Assembly: GCA_013396915.1 (NCBI GenBank)
Contig: VWZL01002834.1
Coordinates: 2,039,626-2,103,625 of the forward strand
Source of the DNA: Stercorarius parasiticus
Lineage: Eukaryota > Chordata > Aves > Charadriiformes > Stercorariidae
Length of the DNA: 64,000 nt
Reading direction: 5' to 3'
In this document: piece by piece, positions 52,801 to 64,000 of the stretch
Layout: each line of letters begins with the position of its first letter
Position numbering within the stretch: position 1 is the stretch's first letter
Made by a program: the position numbers and the translations under genes
Notes under the pieces: model-generated
What the model was told of the DNA's origin: nothing
Seen by the model: the letters and a program-made list of their open reading frames with translations, nothing else
Database searches by the model: none

Positions 52801-55800
52801 AAGAAATACATATGCAAAGTCTAAAGGAAATGAGCAAAATATTTGTTGGAAATAGACACTGAAAAAGAACTGGGAGGGTTGACCAAAAATACATATGTAG
52901 AAGCATGAATGTGAGTGAAAAGAACCTCAAGAAGCTGCAGCTAGTGCGGTTGTGAATAATGATCATCTCTGAGAGAGGACAGCAGAGATCACAGACTGGT
53001 ATTCCAAAAATCTGTGGAAAAGTCTGTGCTGTAATAAAAAGATGTCAGTGTAGAGAAAAAATATTTAACAAATTTGGCAATAGTTACTAGTGTCTGGGCA
53101 GAGCTAAAAATGAAATTTTCCTTTCTGTGGGAAAGGTTGTACCTTTAACATTAAATGATCTCCTTAAATTTATGCATTGTCCTTGGACAAATGACTGTGC
53201 AAAGCAGTTGGAATATACAATATTGGGGCCCAAGACTCCTAGTTGATTTTGAGAAAAATCTCAATTCTTGTTAAGAGTTAAGATTCCTCAGAATAAACAG
53301 AGAGTTTGGAAGGTTTGGGCTGAGCACCCAATTGACGTGGGAGAAATTTGACAAGAATTAGCACTGGCTACTTGTACCAGTGAAAGAGCAGGAATGGTTT
53401 TGTGTGGAGGATTTTGACCATCTATTATGAATGATGTGAATTTTAAGGGATAAAACCAGTTAACTTGAAACATGAAGATGCTTGTGCAGATAGCTGGTGA
53501 CAATGTGCAGGGTAGCTGTCATGAGGAATTGTTTGATGTGGTGGAGGAATGGAACAGATATGGCAGGATGGAAGCATGAAAATTGAAAATGTACACACTT
53601 ATATTCAAGACCCCTTCCAGGGTATGTAGCGGTGTTCCTAGGAAATACTGTCAGTCCTGTGACATTGTAATTAAAGGCAGAGAAAATTTCTGCATGTTCA
53701 TGAGTGAGAATGGGAACAAAAACCTCTTTTCAAAAAGGGTTTACCAGGCCACAGAAGGATCTGCAGTGTCTGACCTGAAATCAGGATGTCATATGCAGAA
53801 TACACAACTAGTCCTTGTGCAATGACTGGGCTCCAAGCCTTACTTTAAGTGCTACGTTACAGTTCATACTCTCACTTTTCTCTGCCCCCTTCTTGTAACG
53901 CAGCTTAAACAGGAATGCTGGAAAGTGCCCATACTGCTGAGGAGGTGGGGTGACGGAGGCTTCTCAGACGGAGCTGAATACAGTTTCAGGCATTTGGCAA
54001 CTGCAAGCTTATTGCATAGAAGTGCACGTTACTACATGTAGTTAATCCACCTCCTGTGCTGAGAAGGAGTATCGTACAGAAGGAATAGTCTCTGCATTGC
54101 TTGTTACAGAAAGACACTCTGAGAAAGTCCTCTGGGCACTGTGACAAGATCCCAGTTTTGTAATGATAAAAGCTCCTGGATGACTGTTTCTGCCCCCAAG
54201 AAATTACTTTGGGTTTGTATAAATGTCTTAGTCCTCAAATCTTTATTTCTATTTATTTTTTTCAAAGTTAGGATATTTCTAAAATTGCATTTGATGACAG
54301 AGGCCTCTCATAGAAAATGGTAGAGAAAGCTAAATTTTACTAAACCATTGGCCAAGGAAGTACGTTATAAAAATACTGACATAGGCTAAAGTCTGGAAGT
54401 GCAGATGCATCATTGCAGTAACTCTCATCCTAATTGTCTGTTTTCTGTTAAATCAGTAAGAAAATGCAAATTGCCATAATTGGAATGAGATCAGTCTTAA
54501 TTTATATTCTACATAGCTGAAGTGGTTTGTGAATGTTTTCCCCTACAAAAAAAATGCCTTTTGAGATACAGAAAATATTCACAGCAGTTTTCAGATACAT
54601 GGAGATATTCCTACTTTCAGTAATTCAAAATGGAAAATGCTCTAACTGAACCTGAAGCTGAAATAAAAGCATCTGGGATTTGATTTATCCCAGTACTTCC
54701 CTTTTTCCTCTTTTTTTCCTTATGGGAAGAAGGGAAAAAATCCCAAAAGCAGAAAACCAAGCCATCAAAACTTTTTTTGATTTAGTTTGTTTCAAATCCT
54801 CTTTATATGTGTGCTACATTCCTAAGATCAAACAAAACCAATCACAAAATAAGTGGAAAAGGATTTACTCCTATTGACATTATTTAAATTTTGCTACTTG
54901 TTTCATCCGGTGCAAAACTGGCACAAGACTGAGCCAGACAATTTTTCTTTGTTCAGTAAAAGCACCTTTCAACTCAGGTGATATCTCAGCCATGTTTTCA
55001 AAGGCAGTAAGGTGCTTAATGCCCATGTATCTCCTGGCGGGTGTGAAGATTTACCTAATCATTCTGCATTAGTGTAAATAACTGCCCAAACCACAATGTA
55101 TAGTATTCGTCCCTAAAGCTTAATCTTCTACCACATGCATTTCAACTTCCGGGAGAGAATTATGTGTGTGTAAGGGGAGAAGAAGTGATGCCCCAGTTGT
55201 ACGCTGGAGCTCAATTTTGGTCTGAGTACTGAATATGCAGAGTTTGGCTAATAGCAAGTTTTCTCGTTACGTCGATATTCACTGAAACACCTAAACTAAC
55301 CCTGAGCTGATAAAATGAGAAGTGGAATCAGCAGAATGCTGTAAGACAATATTTCATTTCCTGCAAATGTTTTTCCTGCTAATAAACATCTGCCAGAAAG
55401 GACTCCATGGGGGCAAGAACATCTGAAAAAACGGAAAATTTAAAGAAGTATTCTTCCATGTTGCTAATGACTTGGTCAACTGAGAGCGTGAAACACAGCT
55501 CATTTTTGTTTGTTGTTAGGCAAAACATGCTTGATTCCTAAGTGCAGAAAATATGAGCTTTTGATATCACTACTTAGTCTAATTGACTCATCTGAGTCCT
55601 GTTTGAACCCTATGATTCATCATTTTTCAAATTAGTAGTGACATAGGTAGGCTAATCTGTAGATATAATCAGTAAAACATTCACAATGCTTTCCGCTGTA
55701 ATGGATTATCCTGTCATTTACAGTATCTCTTATTTCTGTTATTATTGGGGCTTCACATCCCAATTAAAAGGCTCATTAGTTTGTTCCTGAGTAAGCTGCC

Positions 55801-57259
55801 CCTCTACATTGCTGCTGACAGCTGAAGGAAGTGTGTCAGCTCGTTGTGTAGAGCATTATTTGCTTGAAGTTGGCAGCTCGCTTTAGCATAGCCGTCCTCC
55901 TGCTACATAGGAGATACTTAAGTGTCAAGCGTTTTCAGGCCATCCATCTTCTTTGGCCATTCCACCCACCCATGCTCGAGCCACATCCACCAGTGCTGGT
56001 GCCCCTCTCTGCCTTCCCTTTGTCATTATGTCATTGTCAGTTGTTCAGTTTATTCAGTGATTAATCATCATTTGGAAGGTTCTGCTGGGAGTAAACAGAA
56101 AAGGGGGTATTCCTGCAGGTGGTTTCTCTCTGATTAGTTGAAGCCACAATGGCTGGCTGCTGAGCCTTTGTTTCGGTTTCTTCTGAAGATTGCACGGGCT
56201 TTTTCCTTACCAGAATTTAACTGGGCTGGTAACTGCGGGCCTGCCTTGGGTATCCTACTGGTCTATGCTGAAAATTAGACCTGTTAAACTCAGCGGATTT
56301 ATGCTAGTCTAACAGAGGAATCAGCTCTTTTGCAAAGATTGGTGAAGGGTTTTTGTAAGGAGTCCCTTGCTGTGTGTCCACACTAACCCTGTTACAGGTT
56401 TAGCAGCAGAGATTTACACTATTCGTTCAGAAACACCTGCCTGCCTGCTTTGTGTGTAAAAGACAAAATGTCGCCCAGAAGATGAGGGCAGTGCAGCAGC
56501 TCATTTCTCCTTTGCATTTGCACCATCTATTTGATGAAGTCAAGAAATAATAGTTTTCAATAAATTCTGAGAAGGGGGAATGATGCTATTCAAAACTGTG
56601 GAAAACAAGGGAGCTCTTCTAAACTTTGCTTGTGTCTTCTGCACAATGGCTTAAATGCAACTACTTAACTATGTAATAAAGCATGGTTAGTTTTGCACCT
56701 TATTGAGTCACCTGAAAAGTCATATAAATACTTCATGTATTCTCCCTACTTCTGAATTCCTTGACAATCATAACTTACCAAAACTTATGTTCAGTTAGAA
56801 AGCTGGTTGATGACAGTAACAGCTATGCCATGGTCCCAGATCTGTTAACTTGCCTGAGTATTAAATTGCTCTTCATATTTCTCTTGCAGATTATATTTCT
56901 TTTTATGCTGCAGCAGCTTTTAATGTCATCAAAAGGAGACAAGATGAATAAGATATATGTGGGAGGATGAAGCAGTGGTCACTCAAAGTATCCTGCTGTT
57001 TACTCTGGCTGCAGAGTTTATAGTCCCTCCCACAGGGCAGCTGGCACTGGGCTATGATTTTAGTACTTGCATTATTTGCAATTCACAGCCTCCAGTCATG
57101 AAATGACAAACTCTGAGCATTCAGGTAAACTTGCAGCAGCTGTATTCTGACAGGCAGACTCGCGAACATGACGGGGTAACTCTGAGTGACATGGTGAAAG
57201 GATACTTTTTTTGCATGCTTACTGTTTGTTTTATTATATGCGTTAAGAAAGGGTGGATG

Positions 57260-57278
57260 GGTGGGTAACTGTGGGTGG
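57260..57278 (+). promoter_or_regulatory. Paired EGR/Krox-like motifs
   Basis: GGTGGGTAACTGTGGGTGG contains two GTGGGT cores. The second, TGTGGGTGG, differs from the EGR consensus CGTGGGCGG only by T in place of C at the two CpG positions. Weak motif evidence; zinc-finger sites of this type are common by chance. Confidence 0.2.
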
Positions 57279-57839
57279 AAACGGCTTGAAGAGCAGCACA
57301 GCTAGACTTACTGAAACCTGAAGAAGAGGCAGGCAGGGGCTTAAGTGGCTGTCTGTTTAACTGAAAGCATTCACAATTTTTCTGCAAAAAGCCCTTCTTT
57401 TTGTGTTTTTTACCCTGATTTGCAAGGGCTCTGCTCCACAGCTTCTCCACATGCAGGAAGTGAAAGGCAAGAAATCCAAGGCAAGCAAATAGCGGTGGTG
57501 AATGGGATAGCTTTAAGAAGAGTTTTGTCATGCAGACCTGCTATTCTAGCTCAACTGGGTACGGCCATAGTGAGCATTCCTCTGCCCGGGAATGATTTTC
57601 CGGGGGTGTTTCAAAGCATAAAAAAGCAGCCTGCATGCCCTTTATTGTCCCAAGGCCTAAGCTAGGACATTTCGGGGGAGGGAGGAGAGATAAGACAGGC
57701 CAGCAGTTGCATGTATAAGTCTGTACGCGGCCCGTGTCAGCACCAAGTATGCAGGCATGGGTGGTAGGTAATGTGCCAACAACTGCTGTTCTAGGCTGCA
57801 CCAGCATCTCTTCGATTCTGCTGCAGTCATGAGTTGAAT

Positions 57840-57859
57840 GGGGATGGGGGTGGGGGGGG
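57840..57859 (+). repeat. G-rich tract, G-quadruplex candidate
   Basis: Runs of 4, 5 and 8 G separated by AT and T. The 8-G run can supply two tracts, so four tracts with one- or two-base loops are available. Confidence 0.6.
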
Positions 57860-60111
57860 AAGCAAGCTTAAAAATCATTAAGATTTTGAAAAGTTGTTTG
57901 AGGGTTTATTTGCCCATAGTCCTTAGCGCTTCTGTAAAGTCTAACATTTCTCACCCAGGCTAAATTTGTTGCCTAGCAGCATTTAAAAAAAAAATAAATA
58001 AAAGAATGCAGGGATTTTTCCAGAACACCATGCCTCTAAGAGGGAGCAGTACCTTGAGGAAAAGCACCAAAGAGAGGTGCAAGACCACTAGTTATCACTA
58101 TGAGAGGGGTCACCCACCTGGTTGCATATGCAGAGCCCTCTTACAGTTTGGGTCTGTGAAGCACCTCTTTTTCTTGTCTCTCAGTGGACCTCCACAGATA
58201 GGAGTGTGCAGATGCAAACAGGAATCCTTTGGCTTTTGCAAACCTGAGTAATTGTACAGCCCAAAACAGGAGGCTTGGACTAAAAGTCTAGCAGGAGGAA
58301 ACCCTGAGAGCCAGGTCTTGCCAGTCAGCAAGACTTTTCTTCCAGGAGTTGCCTGGGACACACAAAGGAGGAGCCTCCTCTGGCAGTTTTAGTCTTGGCC
58401 TTTTTTGCACTTATGCTGCATTGTCAGAAAAACCTAGCTGTAAAACACTTGTCACTCATAGTATTCATGTTTTGCCAATTAATATCTGACTCATGCGATA
58501 TCCCAGCTGTTTCAGAATCTTTTGCAACTACTCATTTATTGGTGTACATAAAATAAATAAATCTGTGAAAATGCCTAGACAGCAATGGGGCTTTATAGAG
58601 ACTTATTCAGAACAAAGTGCATTTTTAGGGCTCATGTGGGTGCTTCAGATAAAGTTCACAAGGTTGGCTGCAGTTTGTTTTTCATGAAACATTAGAAAAT
58701 GACAAAGACGGTGGCAGGGGGTAGGTATCACAAGACCCCTTGCCCTCCTGGTGCTTCCCCTCCCTTGTCATCCCGTGGCCAGCATGGAGGAGGAGCAGTC
58801 AGCAAAGGGCAGGGGCCAGGAGCACCTGGGGGTGCAGGGGACCTTTCCCCTTTGGAGCAGCAGGCACCTTCTCTTTCTCCCCCCAGAGCAAAAGCCTCCA
58901 GGACGTGTAGCCAAAAGTCATCCTAGCTGTTGGGGTCAGCATATCAGCGTGTCAGCACAGGGTGCATTTACTTTTACTGCACCCGCTCCTGTGTTTGGTG
59001 GTGTGGTGGTGGCTCCCCAGGGCCATGAGCAGTCCCTCCACCCCAGCGACAGACAGTTCCTGCAGTCTCAGAAGCTGGGAGGACCACAATAGCTGATCAA
59101 TGCTTTTGTGTTGCATACTTTTAAAGATTAATATTTTCCCTTCATGATTATTTTTGTTTACTCAAGCTCTATTTAGCACATCATAAAACTAGATTAATAT
59201 GTCTTCACCATACTGTTATGGTTATTGTTTTTTAACCAAGCTACAAAATCAGGTGGACTTTGTATGCAAGCATAGGCTTTACGCTTTTCAGAGAAAGGTA
59301 GGTTAATTTTTAAAGCATGGAAATTAAGTTGGTGTGTTGTCCATAAAAGGCACCTAATTTGCCAAGAATTTACTTGAAAAATAATGTTATTCTTTCAATT
59401 GAGGATGTTATTGTGAAAATTTTTTAAGGTTTGATTTGAAAGAAAAATACTTAAAAAGAAAGAGGTGAGGTGACAGAGACTAGAGAAAGGGAGATCAATG
59501 AAGCAAGCTGACTACAGGCAGCAGATACTCACTTAAGAAATAGAAAATTATCATTACATTAAATACACAAAACAAAGTACTTGTACTCTGGCTTATGCCA
59601 GAGAATCTGTACATATTGAGGGATTTCAGAAGGTGATTGTGTTTGTTAATTGATTAATGCTGATACCATGCCCGGTCCTGTACAGTGAACCCTACCCAGT
59701 TGTTAACAGCACAGCCCCATCAATGTAAAGACTATACTAAATTAACATCTAGCTGCAGGTGACATGGCATCGTATTTTCTACATAAATCAAATATGCGCT
59801 CTGACCCTGCTCCTTCAAAACTCTTAGATGCTTTACCTCAGACCTCCTGTCACTGGAGTCATTTTGGGAATGGGGCATGATGCTGAGATTAATTCTAGTT
59901 CAAGCAGCTGTTTTTGGCATTTGCATATTTCCTATAGAGCAGCGCCCAAGACTTCACTCAGATAGATGAAATCTGAACTCATCTGGTCACATGTGATTTG
60001 TGTCTGCAGGATGCTGGAATAGTAAAGGAGTGTCATGCTTCAAAATGGCAGAAAATCTACCAATCCTAGTTTCCTATATTTTTAAACATGATTAAACCAA
60101 ACATACGTATT

Positions 60112-60156
60112 TATGTGTGTGTGTATGTGTGTGCATACAAACACACATATATATAA
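60112..60156 (+). repeat. GT / CA / TA dinucleotide microsatellite
   Basis: Interrupted GTGTGT repeats followed by ACACAC and ATATAT. Typical imperfect dinucleotide microsatellite. Confidence 0.9.
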
Positions 60157-63100
60157 TATAGATGGAGATCTTTGTCTTCTTGTCAGTTTGGTGGGTATTT
60201 TTAGATCTTGGGAGCCAAAGAGTAACATCCAAATTATATCCTACCCTTCTTATACTGGTGTGCTTTTTGGAAATAAGATCTTTTTGGAAACAGGATTTAA
60301 TTTGTTTTGTCCTCTTAGACCTCACGAGGTGTTAAGTTTTCTTTATGTCGCAGTGGGTCAGCAGTGTAGCTACATTATTGAAGAGTTGAGGGTCTTCCTC
60401 TTCGTAGCTAATGATCCAGTCCTCTCACCACTTACTCTAAACCAAACTGTACTTTGTTAATGGCACTGAATTTTTCACAAATGGGAACATCTTAATATAT
60501 ATACTGAAAAATTTCGTGTATTAATATTTTACTTCAAGGAGACTTTTTTTCCAGTTATTTTCATGGTTTCCAACAATGCCTTTTATGATCATATAATGGT
60601 ACTGCATAAATCCTCAAGTGAACTCGTTAATGTGTATCGGGTTCATCAGTACATAAATAGCTTCCACTGTGTGTAGTAGACAGGCCATGCTTGTGTGCTG
60701 GAGCAGGCAAGTAATGTTGGTTGTCTTTATTCATTCTCACACTCTCACTTCTTACTGCTCTAAACATTTCTACTTACATGTTCTCCCCTGTTGATGCAAT
60801 TTTGAGTCGGGTGATGAGTGAAAGGACAACTTTTGTTTCTCAACTGAAATAATGAAGAAAAACGATTGGTTCACTAAGCACTGTTACCTTTATTATACAT
60901 GAATTATTAAGGAAAAGATTTATATGGATCAAAAGTACAAAGGCTTCTGAATTAAGGGCAGTTAAAGGAGCAGTTTACTGGGAACAACAGAACAATGGAA
61001 CGTAAATGTGTGTACAAAAATATGCCCCAGAAAAGATTTGCAAATGTGCTTATTGTGGAAAAAAAGGAAGCACATTTAGCTGAGAACATGGAAGACTTTG
61101 AACTGCATGAGGACTATTTCTATATAAATACTTCTTCCTATAATGATAAAAAGGGAAACAGACACTGACTGGCATCTCCTTTCTAGCCCAGTAAAACTGA
61201 TGAAAGATTCTCAGCCAAATCCATATCCAACTGGAAAATAGAATTTTGTTCAAAATTATTTTTTCCTTGGGTAAAGAGTATAGATTTTGATGGAAAATTT
61301 TCTTATTGTTAGATGTAAGAATTTCAGTGCCTCAGATTTTTTTATTCAGAACCACTGACTACATGTCTAAGTCTTAATTTCACTTTTTTGATTTTTTTTT
61401 TTTCCCCCTACCTCTGTGGTGACTTTTCAAGGCACCTATCTTCTCAGACTTCAGAAAAACGACAGGGCAGCAGAACGGAGAAAATGAAACTATTTCTCAT
61501 TCTGCAAATCTTCATAGTTGATGGTAGCAAAAAAAGTATTTTTGTTTCTGTAGGCTCAAATGTCTAGCTGCTAGGCCAGATCCCTCCCCAAACTGGGCAC
61601 AAACAGAGACTGGCCTGCAATGGCTAAGAAGCTAGAATAAATAAAAAACTAGAAAAATTAAGAGAATTACCTGGTTAACTAAGAACTATTCATTTGAATA
61701 TATATTGCAGCTTGGGGTACTGTCCCTCAGCTGATAAAATGTTTTATAACAGTGATCATAAAACCACATGTCATTTCCTTTGTTTATATTCTTTTTAAGC
61801 TTTGAGAATACACTCAAGAGATCTTGAATTGTGTCTCCTGAAATGACAAACCTACACAATTCAAGTGTTGTCATATGATAGGTGTATGAAAGAGCGGAAA
61901 TCTTGCAGATCCCGCTGGCAACATCGATGCCAATAGCGTTGGCTGGAGGTGCAAATGTTCCTGCCGGAGCCGTTGCAGTGGAAATGTGCACCAGATGAAC
62001 AGCTGCCCTCCTCACTCAGCAGGCAGATTCGGCATGCCGAAATAGCTGCTACATAAAGAATGGAGAGAAAAGAGCAGATAAGCACTATTTCAGCTGTAAA
62101 GCACAGGAAGATGTGTTTCCCATTGTAACTATAAAAAGTATTTTAATATTTATGTAGCATTTATTCTCATCCCCATGAGTGGGGGTTTTATATAGACAAC
62201 TTGCTCTACATAAAGATAGGAAAATACCCCAAATATTCCATTATGTTATTTATTCCTCCACAAGCATCCATTACACAGTTTATTTTCCAATTAATCCTTA
62301 CTTTCAAGCAACTATTATTCTCCTTCTCCATCCCCAATGAAAACTTCCTTCTTGTGAAACAGTTTTTCAGTGGGTGAATTAATGAAATGACTCTTGGTGA
62401 TTTTGTTACTGTTATAAGAATAATCGTATAACAGCAACTGGGAACCATGCTATCTAAGAAAAACCACCTACAAAAAGAAAAAATCCAGTAGTCTTCAGAA
62501 AGATTATTTTCATGTCAGATTGTAGCCGAGATGTGTGTGTCTGAATAAGGGAAAGTGGGACATACAGAAATGGAAGTGATTTATTTCTCCTTTCTCCTCT
62601 TCCCCAGTTTTAGACTTCTTTTAGTGTGGCTCCTCCCCAAAGCTTCCCAAAGAAACTGAACCGGGAACAATGGCAGTTCTTCACATGGATAAATGAGTTA
62701 TTTAAAGGTAGAAAACAAGGAGCAAGAGTAAATGATTGGGTTGCTCAATGAAGAGAAGTCACAGGAGAGTCCTTTGGGAGCTAGTGCTTGTCCTGGGCTG
62801 TTCTACATCTGGATAGATAATTGCTTGTAAAGTGGGTGATGGTGTAGTGAGTGTGTTCACTGATGTGACTTTATTTAGACCAGTTAAAGAAAAATGTTAA
62901 AGCATAAAGGCTTTAAAAGATGTACATAACGGTTTCATGCTAGAGTGTCTAGGAAATAAAAAAGGCAGATGAAATTCAGTACAGATTAAAGTAAATTAGT
63001 GTACATGAGGGAAACACATCTGATATTGCATGCATAGTAATGGGCTCTGAAATGATTACTGTCACAACACCATTATCCCAGGTCTTGAAAACATTTAGCC

Positions 63101-63199
63101 AGTGTTCAGTAGTGGGCAAAACCCAAACAAAATTAGGACAAGAGAAGGAAACATAAGATAGAAAAACCAGTTTGGTCATGGCAATAAACCATGAGTGCA

Positions 63200-63690
63200 G
63201 TTGAAAGGCTAGCATTTCTCTGCATGGAAGAGAGATAATGGAGGAAGAGATTATAGAAAGCTGTAAAATCCTGACAGTCATGAAAAAAATGCATAGGGAA
63301 TTACTATTCCTTGTTTTCTGCTCTACAACTACCAGGAGCCATTAAAAAAATTATCAGATTGCAGACTGAAAATAAGCAAAAGAAGTTACTTCACCACAAG
63401 GTGTGCAGTTAAACTCTGGAAATCACCACCACAGGATTGTAACAGGCTTACGTGGTTCAAAAAGCAATTAGAAAAATCAATGGAAGAAAATCTGTCTGCT
63501 AAATGCCAAGACGCCCTGCCTGGCTTAGGAAGCTCCTAAGCTGCAAATTGCTGTCGAGTGAGAAAGTGTGTCATAGACACAGCACTATACATCTACCCTG
63601 TTTTATCTTCTTTCTGACGATCTGCCACTGGCCGTTATTGGGACACGGGATGGTTAGCCACCTGACCCATGGTGGTTGTGACTATTAGGT
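63200..63690 (+). mobile_element. Old CR1/L3-like LINE 3' end, sense
   Basis: Ordered phrases match the 3' region of the sauropsid CR1 family found in reptiles. They are ATTATAGAAAGCTGTAAAAT (63249 on), GAAGTTACTTCACCACAAGG (63381 on), a segment like AAACTCTGGAAATCACCACC, TGGTTCAAAAAGCAATTAGA, and finally CTGCCACTGGCCGTTATTGG with GGACACGGGATGGTTAGCC. Divergence is high with several indels, so the copy is ancient. It is 5'-truncated and its reading frame is broken. The left boundary is uncertain and could extend to about 63040. Confidence 0.75.
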
Positions 63691-64000
63691 GATGGGTACA
63701 GTCAGGAAGGTCAAAGAAGTAGTTTGCCTTTCCTCAGAGCTGTGGAGGTCTAATTACAATAGGTAGTAAAGGGCTAAATGGTTAAGACAGCTGCTTGGTG
63801 CATTTTCAGAAAGGAAGTAAGTAGTGATTTTGGGAGAAGAGATGGAGGAAAATGCACTGAGATGGGAAAAGCCAAGCCTCTTAAGAATCTTGAGAATTTT
63901 CTTGGCTTTTGCAAGGAGGAGGTTGGTGTCACAGTGTTTTCACAGTTATCTGTTTGAGGCATGTCCAAACTGCTGCTGAGGTAGGTCATTACCTGCCACG
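63691..64000. other. Right-edge intergenic sequence
   Basis: Unique sequence after the LINE end. It contains AGGTCA-type half-sites (63706 region and near 63984) but no gene or repeat that I recognise. Confidence 0.5.

Larger units (their letters stand above)
48909..63199. other. Intergenic, no gene recognised
   Basis: Mostly AT-rich unique sequence. T-runs lie at 49391-49417 and 49781-49800, a G-rich quadruplex-like tract at 57840-57859, and a GT/AT microsatellite at 60112-60156. GC-elevated patches with unrecognised open frames of up to 113 codons are at about 50340-50740 and 58700-59090. A candidate conserved element is at 55680-55920. A CpG-bearing pocket at about 61880-62050 has cysteine-rich frames on both strands. 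Confidence 0.5.

Noticed and set aside
61686..62015. 109-codon minus-strand open frame as a gene
   Set aside because: No family match and no clear splice sites. Kept only as a CpG-pocket observation.

Overview
This is a window of vertebrate nuclear DNA, most likely from a bird. It is AT-rich and intron-rich, with one compact CpG-island promoter. The repeats are of sauropsid type: a CR1 LINE 3' end in antisense, an older CR1/L3-like LINE 3' end, and a solo LTR whose end sequences match a common avian endogenous-retrovirus LTR. No bacterial-type operon, CRISPR array, or recognisable tRNA or rRNA gene is present. The species cannot be fixed from the sequence.

The only gene I can prove is NRBF2 (nuclear receptor binding factor 2), on the minus strand. 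Its four coding exons lie at 20624-20653, 9136-9220, 7519-7559 and 5666-6382. All have consensus splice sites and join in frame to a 290-residue protein (the human protein has 287). NRBF2 is the vertebrate counterpart of yeast Atg38. It joins the ATG14-containing class III PI3-kinase complex through an N-terminal MIT domain and acts in autophagy. The promoter is a TATA-less CpG island at about 20170-21080, which contains the window's single ambiguous base (20724). The 3'UTR runs to about 4845, with an AATAAA signal at 4870-4865.

Layout:
- 1-4840 lies beyond the NRBF2 3' end. In other amniotes this side faces the convergent 3' end of JMJD1C, but I found no JMJD1C coding sequence. It holds an antisense CR1 fragment, an orphan CpG-rich block at 2330-2665 with a good minus-strand splice donor, and two oppositely oriented CTCF-like motifs.
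- 4845-20850 is NRBF2, with an 11.4 kb first intron.
- 21081-64000 is gene-free as far as I can tell. By conserved synteny it is probably the NRBF2-EGR2 intergenic interval, known in other vertebrates for long-range EGR2 (Krox20) enhancers.

The gene-free part holds the solo LTR (29821-30403), a three-unit degenerate 58-59 bp tandem repeat (39813-39990), a cluster of three perfect nuclear-receptor half-sites (38282-38310), a perfect 24 bp inverted repeat (48885-48908), an EGR-like motif pair (57260-57278), and the old LINE (about 63200-63690). No wholly new biological system is evident. The best leads are the orphan CpG island with its putative first exon and boundary motifs, the half-site cluster, and the tandem repeat within an AT-rich, enhancer-like stretch.
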